Part shown: piece by piece, positions 56,600-64,000 of the stretch
Position numbering within the stretch: position 1 is the stretch's first letter
Layout: each line of letters begins with the position of its first letter
Assembly (NCBI GenBank): GCA_014058105.1
Contig: JACGCM010002435.1
Coordinates: 310,001-374,000, forward strand
DNA length: 64,000 bases
Direction of reading: 5' to 3'
Source of the DNA: Kingdonia uniflora
Lineage: Eukaryota > Streptophyta > Magnoliopsida > Ranunculales > Circaeasteraceae
The notes under the pieces: model-generated
Told to the model about the DNA's origin: nothing
Database searches by the model: none
What the model saw: only the letters and a program-made list of their open reading frames with translations
Made by a program: the position numbers and the translations under genes

Positions 56600-59206
56600 A
56601 ACTGTTCATAGAGAAAAGCCAGAGTGTGAGAGGAAAAGAACATACACCATTGTTACGTGAACCGGCTGTTAATAGGGGTTGCTGAAATTGTTGTTGAGTA
56701 CGGACTGAATTGCTATTTCGGCTGTACTTCTACTAATACAGGTATGTCAATTGACTTTTATCTATTTTTACTTGGTTCTGCCTTCTGTATCTGTAAGTAG
56801 GATCTTCTGGCTTCATAAATGGGAGGTTATAGTCGAGGTTAGGGGGAATTCATGAGTCAGAGTTTTAGCCCGTTTTAGGATTTTGAGGATTTTGACAGAG
56901 GGACTATGTTTGGGATTGAGCTTTTAATAGTGTTTATATTTGCTGGAGGGGGTAGATGAGATATGGGTTATTGACACGTGATTATAGAATGTATCGATCT
57001 AATTGTGCACCTCTTCTTCTGTAGGATAAGATGCATACCCGTCGAGCTTCACGACAGAGGCTGTTAGACGAGGAAATTGAAGAACTCGAGGCTAGTATTT
57101 CTGGTCATGCTCCAATGGATGAGGGCAGTGACTTAGAAGTGTTAGATGCTGAAACTGATTCCCCTTTAGCCGTGGTAGTTCCGGCAGGTGGGGTTTCAAT
57201 TACTAGGCGTCGTAAGATGGTAGTGACTAAGGATAGTGAGGAGGAGGAGATAGGAGGAGGGGGGGGGGGGGGGGGAGAGGCGAGGGTAATACTGGGCCTT
57301 TTGGTGGTGAAAAGGGAGAAGGGGAGTAAAGTGATTAGAGTGAGGATTCGACTGAGTTAGATAGGGTTGAGGGTTCTGTTTTGGCTAGAGATAAAAAGAG
57401 ATTGGATCGATTTGCTACAAATTTGGAGCTGTCGAAGGTGAGGGTAACATTACATATAGCAGGAGCAGGGTGGACTTTCAAGTCAAACCCGCGAGAGGGT
57501 ATAATGGCATATAGAGGCCATATTTGATTGGGAATGCAACTTCATCTCCGAAGGCTGGTGAATAAGGTGTTGAATTTTTGTGAGATTGCCTCGATTCAAA
57601 TGAATACAAACTTTTATGAGATGATGAGGGTAATAGAGGCCATAAATGTAAAATTGAGAAGTGAGAAGAGGTGTTTAATTGAGTGGTACGATGTTGTATC
57701 ATTCAATTCGAGGAAAGAAAATCAGAACGTAGGGACGTACCATATCCAGTGTTACCCAGAGAAGCCCTGGTTGTTTGATCTGTATTCAACGGGTCGAGGC
57801 TGGAATACGGATTTAATTAATTTACAGGGTAATTTTGAGAATGTCGAAGGGGAGGGCTCTTATAGGTTGCATCATTGAGTCTATAACCCGAGTAAGTTTT
57901 CTGTCAAAGGTTTTATTTTGATATGTTGCTCGAATAGACTGTGATTATACTTTTATTTTTCTGTAGGTCCGACTAACCGGTCTTGGGAGAATCTAAGGGA
58001 TTATATTGACGTTGTGCTCAATTCGGACGAGGAGTGGGTTAATTATGTATTCAAGAGTCTTGGTATCAAGAGGAAGAGGAAGAAGAAGACAGATTCCCTA
58101 TTTTGAAACGTACCCATTATGCCGAAGCCATCAAAAAGGAGGAGAGGCGAAGGTGGTTCGAAAGTGCCCGATGAAATAGGGGAGGATGATTTGGCAAGGA
58201 TAGTTCATCATGTTCCAAAGGTGAAAAAGGCCTCGAAGCAAGCAGCGCCAGTGCCCGAAGGGGCTAGTGATGTTTCAAGACTGAGGCCGAGGCAGGTACC
58301 AGCATAGGCTGAGAAAGGGAGAAGCAGGGTTGTTCCCGAGACTCCGTAGGTACCGCAGACGAAGGTTGCTCAGTATAAAAGGCGTAGGGTGCTGGGGGTA
58401 GATGATGCGGAGGATGAGGATAAAGAAATGACGGAGGTTGAGCGACAAGATCAAGCTCTAGCCAAGTTTGCTTCGATGGCCAAACTCTGCGACGCTGACC
58501 CAAATGAATCTTCGAAGCAGATGAAGAAGACTATGTTTCAGGTAGCGGTTTATTATTGTTTGCGAGATTCTAAAATTTTCTTAAGTGCTCCATGCTTTGA
58601 GGAATATCGACGGTTCGAATACTCTAGCAGACATATGCTTGGGCGCAGTCATTCACCAAGGCAGTGAAAGTGGGAAAAAGGAGGTTACGGGAGGTGCTTG
58701 ATAGCCTGGAGCTTGCTCGAGGGACGGAGGCCTTGTTGTTATCTGAGAACAATGTTTTTAAGTGAGACCTAAAGGCTATCACTGATACCTTTGATAAGAG
58801 GCTCGAGGGTCAGCATTTTAACCACGAGCAAGTGTTGTCATCGAAGCTTGCTGCAAAGGATAAGGAGAAGGAAGAACTGAAGGCGTGTTATTAGGCATAA
58901 TTTGATAGTGAATGTACAGTTACTGTTAGGCTGAAGGAGTTCATAGAGGATATGGGGTTTGATCCTGACACATTAGAACGTCTCTCTATTACCAAAGATC
59001 CTATTACCGAGGACTCCTTGCAGACGAATGAGAGAGAGGTGGAAGTTGTTGTTGAATGTGTTGGAAGGGGCATGGAAACTCTTGTGGTCGAAGGTATTGC
59101 TACTGGGGCTGCAACTGATGTGATTGCAGATGATGCAGGGTCAAGGCCTTCGACTGGGGGTGCTGGAGAGCCTGTAGGGGGTAAGGATGCAGCTGCGCCG
59201 ATATAA
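56600..59206 (+). pseudogene. Intron-bearing antisense gene of the Tat element (extra ORF), decayed
   Basis: A leader intron (56,742-57,024, GTATGT...TTCTGTAG) precedes an ATG at 57,031 (MHTRRASRQRLLDEEIEELE). The acidic start runs to a poly-G tract at 57,259-57,275 that breaks the frame. Reading resumes with LDRFATNLELSKVRVTLHIA, GWTFKSNPREGIMAYRGHI and, after a stop, NFYEMMRVIEAINVKLRSEK. A second intron is 57,892-57,966 (GTAAGT...TTTTCTGTAG), followed by WENLRDYIDVVLNSDEEWVN and a basic stretch (KPSKRRRGEGG). A third is 58,542-58,648, followed by SFTKAVKVGKRRLREVLDSL, a coiled-coil-like tail and TAA at 59,206. About half a dozen stops interrupt it. It is opposite to pol, as in known Tat extra ORFs. 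The function is unknown. Confidence 0.55.
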
Positions 59207-59487
59207 GGTATTTGTACTGGAGTGCCATGCCTTTGTTGTCTGATTTGCTATTGAGTTGTAATATTTGATCCATGTTTATTCTTCTGTGGGGTTGATCTTG
59301 GAACTTGATTTGTGTGAACTGATTTGAACTGCTATGTTGAAGCTGATTTGTGTGAAATTGACCTGCATTAAATTGTTGTGCGAGATTCTTGTCATTTGTT
59401 CTAAACATGTGGTGGGATTGTAGATCCTTCTGTATAATTGTATTTGTTTATGCTATAAATGTCGAATGATTGTAGAGTGATCTAATG
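59207..59487. other. 3' flank of the antisense gene
   Basis: This is T-rich sequence (TTGATTTGTGTGAACTGATT repeated twice near 59,310-59,350) that could be the 3' UTR of the antisense gene. Nothing else is seen. Confidence 0.4.
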
Positions 59488-60280
59488 TAGATGGATTTGC
59501 TGGACTTCGAAGGCCTAAGCCACAACGAAGTAAGACGTGGTCGCCCCCAACGAATCCTCGAGGGTCCGGTCTCTCGACCATTCGTGCCTCCCGAGTTTGC
59601 TTGAATGTTGGGAGTTTGAAAAATTTCGAGGTCCCCCTCAAGTATCAGTTGAGCCAAGGTTGACATGATACTTAGAGAAAACCTAGAAATTTACTGGACT
59701 TCAAAGGCCAGAGCCACAGCGAAGCAATACCTATTCCCCGCCAATGCATTCTCGAGGGTCCGCTCTTTCAACCATTCGTGCCCCTCGAGTCTGCTCGAAT
59801 GTTGGAAGCTTGAAAATTTTAAGGTCGCCCCCATGTATCAGTCGGGTTGTGGGTTGACATGATTCTTAGAGGAAGCCTGGAAATCGACTGGACTTCGACG
59901 GCTTAAACCAGATCGAAGCATATCTGTTCTCCCCCAATGCATTCCCGAGGGTCTGGTTTTTGAACCATCCTTACCCCTCGAGTTTTTTCAAAATCGGGAG
60001 TTTGAAAAATTTCAAGGTCCCCCCCGAGTATCAGTTAGGTCGAGGGTTGACATGATACCCCGGTTTAACCATGAAATTCACTGAACCTCAACGTCTTTGA
60101 AGGCCTGATCGAAGCATATCTGTTCACCCCCAATGCATTCCCGAGGGTCCGGTCTTTTAACCATCCTTGCCCCTCGAGTTTGCTCAAAATTTGGAGTTTG
60201 AAAAATTTCAAGGTCACCCCCAAGTAACAGTCGGGTCGAGGGTTGACATGATACCCAGGTTTAACCAAGAAATTTAATGG
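59488..60280. repeat. Tandem array of about 190-bp units, four copies
   Basis: Units start near 59,493, 59,692, 59,886 and 60,084. Each contains a CTGGACTTC-like block, GAGGGTCCGGTCTTTNAACC, CCTCGAGTTTGCTC, GGGAGTTTGAAAAATTTC and GGGTTGACATGATACCC. It separates pol (ending 60,297 on minus) from the antisense gene (ending 59,206 on plus). Tandem repeats between pol and the 3' LTR are common in Tat elements. Confidence 0.85.
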
Positions 60281-60296
60281 AAACAGGAGACAAGGC

Positions 60297-61330
60297 TTAG
60301 GAGAAATAGATGTTTATTAATAATTCTGTGTTTACATCAGGTTTACAAGGTAGATACATTGGCCTATTGTATGAAACCAGCTGCATTGTGTTCCATGGGT
60401 TAGGTAGAGGCTCTTCGTCTTCTGTCATCACATAGTATAAACCCTTGCCAGTTTTATCGTTCATGACATAAGGTCCTTCCCCGGATTCGGCTAACTTGCC
60501 GGCATTTCGAGGCTTGGAGGATTGATTAACACGTCGAAGTATGAGATCTCCAATGTTGAAACTTTGTGGTCGAACTATATTATTGTATGACTTCTGAAGT
60601 GTTGAATGATAACAACCGAGGTTGGCGATGGCTCGATCCCTGGTTTTGCCGATCCATAACATGTTACATCTGAGTTCAAACTCATTGTCTTCATCTGGGA
60701 GGTTGGGATCTCGTATGGGTACTTTGAATTGAGTAGGGAGCACTGCTTCAGTACTATAGGCAAGAAGGAAAGGGGTACAACCTGTAGACTTTCTTGGTGT
60801 TGTTCGATAGGCCCAGAGGATATGGTGTAACTCTTGAACCCATCGACCTTTCTTTTCATCAACTCTTTTCTTGAGACTGTCGACTATTGTTTTGTTGATA
60901 GCTTCGACTTGACCATTTCCTTGGGGGTAGTAAAGTGTTAAGGGGGAGAGGATAATGCTGTGTTTCTTGAGGAAATTTCTAACTTTACTCCCAACGAATT
61001 ACAGATTATTATCACATCGAATCATATGAGGGCATTCGAAGCGTGTAATGATGTTTTCCCATAAAAATTTGATAACTTCTTCTCTAGTTCGGCATAAATG
61101 TACAGCTTCGACCCATTTGGTGAAATAATCTGTTGCAACAAGGATATTTTCTTTGCTACCCGAGGCTTTAGGGAAGGGACCGATGAGATCGATAGCCCAT
61201 CATTTGAGCGCCCAAGAAACTTGACTGAAATGGCGGTCTTGTGAAGGGCAGTGGATATCATGAGCGTGGCGCTGACATTTGTTACAGTGTTTGGCATACT
61301 CTTCGGCTTGTTTTTTCATGTTCGGCCAGA
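60297..61330 (-). pseudogene. Integrase of the minus-strand Tat element
   Basis: Minus-strand reading gives EEYAKHCNKCQRHAHDIHCP (finger), WWAIDLIGPFPKASGSKENI, FECPHMIRCDN, SPLTLYYPQGNGQVEAINKT and LHHILWAYRTTPRKSTGCTP, then an open frame 60,743-60,297 with FNIGDLILRRVNQSSKPR and GKLAESGEGPYVM. The D, D and E of the core are recognisable. A few stops and shifts occur, for example a stop in the second-Asp region. It ends close to the tandem array. Confidence 0.8.
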
Positions 61331-61619
61331 ATTAACTTTGAGGTATGGCTCAAAGTGCCATAGATCGACCAGCAGTATGTGCACCACAGGTACCTTGATG
61401 GAGTTCGGCTAGGATGGTAGAGGCTTCGGCTTGAGAGATGCATCGAAGGAGGACGCCATTTGGGGACTTGTGATGTAGCTCGTGTTTGTGGATGGTATAT
61501 CTACGATAATTATCTAATAATGACCGTTAGGCTTTGGGATCATCTGGAAGGGTAGCATTATTAAGATAATGGAGGAATGGTGTTTGCCAGTCGTCTGGAT
61601 CGAGACTCTCGCCCCCAGT

Positions 61620-62100
61620 ATTGATGGTATTAACTTCCATCTGGTCGATACTTGGGAGTTCGAGTACTTCGATAAGGAGGGTTTGGGATTCTGATTGGCC
61701 TAGCATAGCTGCTATGTAGACGAGGGCATATGCGTGTTAGTTTTCTCTTTAATGGTAATAAGTGATAGTAGATTTTTCAGGAAAATGGTCTATGCGCTGT
61801 CGAACGAAAAGAACATATTCAGCCATGCGACCATTAGCTTGATTTTCACCTGTGTAATGTCTCTGAACAAGTTAGGAATCTGTAAAAACTGCAGGTTTGG
61901 GAATGCCGAGGTCGAGTGCGAGGTCAAGGCCATGGATCAAAGCTTCATATTTAGCTTTGTTGTTGGAGCATTTAAAGTTTAATTTGATAGCCTTTTCTAT
62001 TCGATCATTGGTAGGAGTGACCAAGACCATGTCGATCCCTGAACCATTAGGTTCAACAGACCCATCTGTGAATAAATGCCATCCAGTGTTAGGGTTTCAT
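61620..62100 (-). pseudogene. Second (archaeal-type) RNase H of the minus-strand Tat element
   Basis: The minus strand reads WHLFTDGSVEPNGSGIDMVL, then KCSNNKAKYEALIHGLDLAL and PKPAVFTDS, giving the D, E, D pattern of an RNase H distinct from the Gypsy one. Its position between RNase H and integrase marks the Tat lineage. Stops occur downstream. Confidence 0.75.
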
Positions 62101-62760
62101 GGATCTATTGTTTCGGGTTGGTCTTCTGTCAGGTCTTCTTCATGTTCTTCCGAATCGATGCCTTCGACCGGGAAATCCGCTAGGAAATCTGCTACTGCTT
62201 GGCCTTTCTGGGATATCTGCTTCTCAAATGTAATGTCATGTTCACCAAGATACATAGACCACTGTTGTACTCGTCTGGATTTCTCTTTTTTCCTGAGTAC
62301 TTCTCGAAGGGGGTAGCTTGTTATAACACGGATGGGGTGAGCTTGAAAATATGGTTTGAGTTTGTGGGCTGAATAGACAAGGGTGAGGAGCAAATGCTCA
62401 AGTTTCGAATATCGAGTTTCTACGGGTGTTAGAGTTTTGCTGATAAAATATACATGCTTCTTGACGTTTGAATCGAGTCAAATAAGCACTGAACTAATAA
62501 AGGTGTCTATAACAACGAGGTATAAAGAAAGTGTCTCACCTTCGATAGGGGTGCTGATAATGGGGGGTCGACCAAGATAAGTTTTGAGTTTGAGGAAGGC
62601 CTATTCACATTCAGTTGTCCATTTAATCTCAGGATCGCTTTTCTTTTTTGCTTTGTAGATGTCTTGGTCGCGTAAGAGGGAAAAGAGCCAAGCACAATGG
62701 TATGAGGATTTGGCAATGAAGCGGTTGAGGGATATTATCTTATCAACCACCTTTTAGACA
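62101..62760 (-). pseudogene. Gypsy RNase H of the minus-strand Tat element
   Basis: The blocks are VYFISKTLTPVETRYSKLEH, then YFQAHPIRVITSYPLREVLR and RVQQWSMYLGEHDITFEKQ, then AVADFLADFPVEG. The left half is broken by stops. It is very similar to the plus-strand copy at 51.8-52.2 kb, so the two elements are related. Confidence 0.8.
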
Positions 62761-63440
62761 CCTTTTTTGGTTCGGGGTGAAGGCATGTCGTTGAGGGCCC
62801 GAATATGTGTAGGGTTGATCTCGATACCTCATTTACTGATAAGATGTCCTAATAATTTGCCAGACGAAACACCAAATTAGCATTTTTCTGGGTTGAGTTT
62901 CATGTTGTATGCTCGAAGTATTGATAAGACTTCGGTGAGGTCCTGGATGTGGGTCTGCTTTTGGAGGCTCTTGGATAACATGTCGTCGATGTAAACCTCG
63001 ACCGACTTGCCAAGCAAGGGTTTGAACATTGTAGTGACAAGGCGTTGGTAAGTGGCACCAGCATTTTTAAGGCCGACGAGCATGACATTAAAATAGTAAA
63101 GGCCTTGTTTAATGATGAAAGAGGTTTTAAGTTGATCTTCGGGGAGGAGGGGTACCTGATTGTAACCCGAAGCTGCATCCATTATAGATAGGCGCTCATG
63201 TCCAGCAGTGGCATCGAGCAGTGCTAAAATGATTGGCAATGGGAAACTGTCCTTTGGAGTATGCTTGTTATGGTCTGTGAAGTCGACGAAGATTCTGATC
63301 TTGCCGTTCTTCTTGGGAACTGTCCCAATATTTGATATCCAGTCAGCGTACTTCACTTCTCTGATGATATCAGTGGCTATGAGCTTGTCTACTTCGAGGT
63401 TTACTGCTTCTCGAAGTCGGGGTGCTAAGGTACGCTTTTT
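62761..63440 (-). pseudogene. Reverse transcriptase of the minus-strand Tat element
   Basis: The main open frame 63,356-62,877 reads MKYADWISNIGTVPKKNGKI, FTDHNKHTPKDSFPLPIILA, MDAASGYNQVPL, GLKNAGATYQRLVTTMF and VEVYIDDMLSKS (Y-x-DD). It stops at the motif before LGHLIS (stop after NPEKC). This is the best-preserved RT in the window. Confidence 0.85.
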
Positions 63441-63639
63441 CTATTTTACTGTCGTGGAATGGGGGATGAGATCGAGGCGATGGCACACCAAACTGTGGTC
63501 GACACCGGGCATTTCCTGGAATGTCTACGCAAAGACGTTTTTATTTGCTTGAAAGAAGTCTGAGAGTTCAAGGCATTCTGCCTTGCCTAAAAAAGTTCCA
63601 ATGAATGTTCCTTGACCAGGACCATCAAGTTCGATAAAA

Positions 63640-64000
63640 AGTGGGTTTGATGGGTGGGGTGGTATCTGTCGAAGGTATAAGGAGAGAGAGAGATAGATAG
63701 TGATTGTTATGGGCGCCTAACGAGTCTCCAGGTCTGATTGATCTTCGGATGCTCACATGAACGGGCGAGGAGTTGAGAACCTTTTAAGTTCCATGTACCT
63801 TCGGGGGTGGTAAAACGAAGGGTCTGATGATAGGTCGAGGGCATAGCACGCATGGCTTAGAGCTAATCGCGCCCGAGGATACCGAGTTATTATGACTTCT
63901 TATCGATGACAAAAAAGCTTGTTTGAAGTGTACTGGGCCTGTTGTGACTGGGAGGCTTATTCGACCAACTCCAACTTCTGTGTCCCCATTAAAACCTTTG
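63640..64000 (-). pseudogene. Protease region of the minus-strand Tat element, runs off the window
   Basis: The minus strand reads VGVGRISLPVTTGPVHFKQA, then FFVIDKKS-stop-stop-LGILGRD and AMRAMPSTYHQTLRFTTPEG. This is the part of the Tat protease domain after its D-T/S-G motif, ending in the ILGRDWL block. Gag and the 5' LTR would lie beyond 64,000. Confidence 0.7.

Noticed and set aside
61734..62316. Plus-strand frames of 82 and 139 codons
   Set aside because: They lie opposite the Tat RNase H and aRNH domains and have no match of their own.
1..64000. CRISPR array, bacterial operon, phage or plasmid features
   Set aside because: None is present. The tandem repeats seen lack regular unique spacers, and the genes are plant nuclear genes with introns.

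Overview
The window is nuclear DNA of a eudicot plant. It contains intron-bearing plant genes (a FAB1/PIKfyve lipid kinase with a FYVE finger, a remorin and a small plant-type protein), canonical GT/AG splice sites, AT-rich spacers, and plant-only retrotransposon lineages (Athila, Tekay-like chromovirus, Tat). I cannot name the species from the sequence.

Left half, genic (1-31,142). Positions 2-21,311 hold eleven exons of a FAB1A/B-type phosphatidylinositol-3-phosphate 5-kinase that lacks only its extreme N-terminus. All joins keep one open frame of 1,785 residues. Its 9.3-kb first intron carries a tandem retroelement array (4 LTRs, 3 internal regions), and a SINE sits inside one of the LTRs. 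A three-exon gene on the minus strand (22,620-23,197) encodes a 131-residue protein that I can describe but not name. At 24.3-27.4 kb lies a decayed element with a plant-mobile-domain (PMD/MAIN-like) gene, imperfect terminal inverted repeats and an internal palindrome. A five-exon group-6-like remorin gene occupies 28,264-31,142.

Middle (31-37 kb). There is a foldback element (33,521-34,165). Next to it is a 2.7-kb element with long imperfect inverted ends that carries a promoter-like segment, three copies of one gene fragment and degenerate tandem repeats.

Right half (37.4-64 kb). This is a nest of LTR retrotransposons. An Athila-type element on the plus strand (5' LTR 37,429-38,290) was hit by two solo LTRs. 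It was then cut by the long LTR and 3' end of a minus-strand Tekay-like chromovirus. That abuts a 5'-truncated plus-strand Tat element, which is interrupted at 53,522 by a second, minus-strand Tat element of Retand/Grande/Ogre type that runs off the window. Every pol region is broken by stops or frameshifts.

Most notable: the last element carries, on the strand opposite to pol, a separate transcription-unit-like structure (TATA motif, leader intron, two further introns, a basic and coiled-coil-like protein). It also has two paralogous short reading frames and two tandem-repeat blocks between the 3' LTR and pol. Extra antisense ORFs are known in the Tat lineage; the intron-bearing architecture and the duplicated short frames are what deserve follow-up here.
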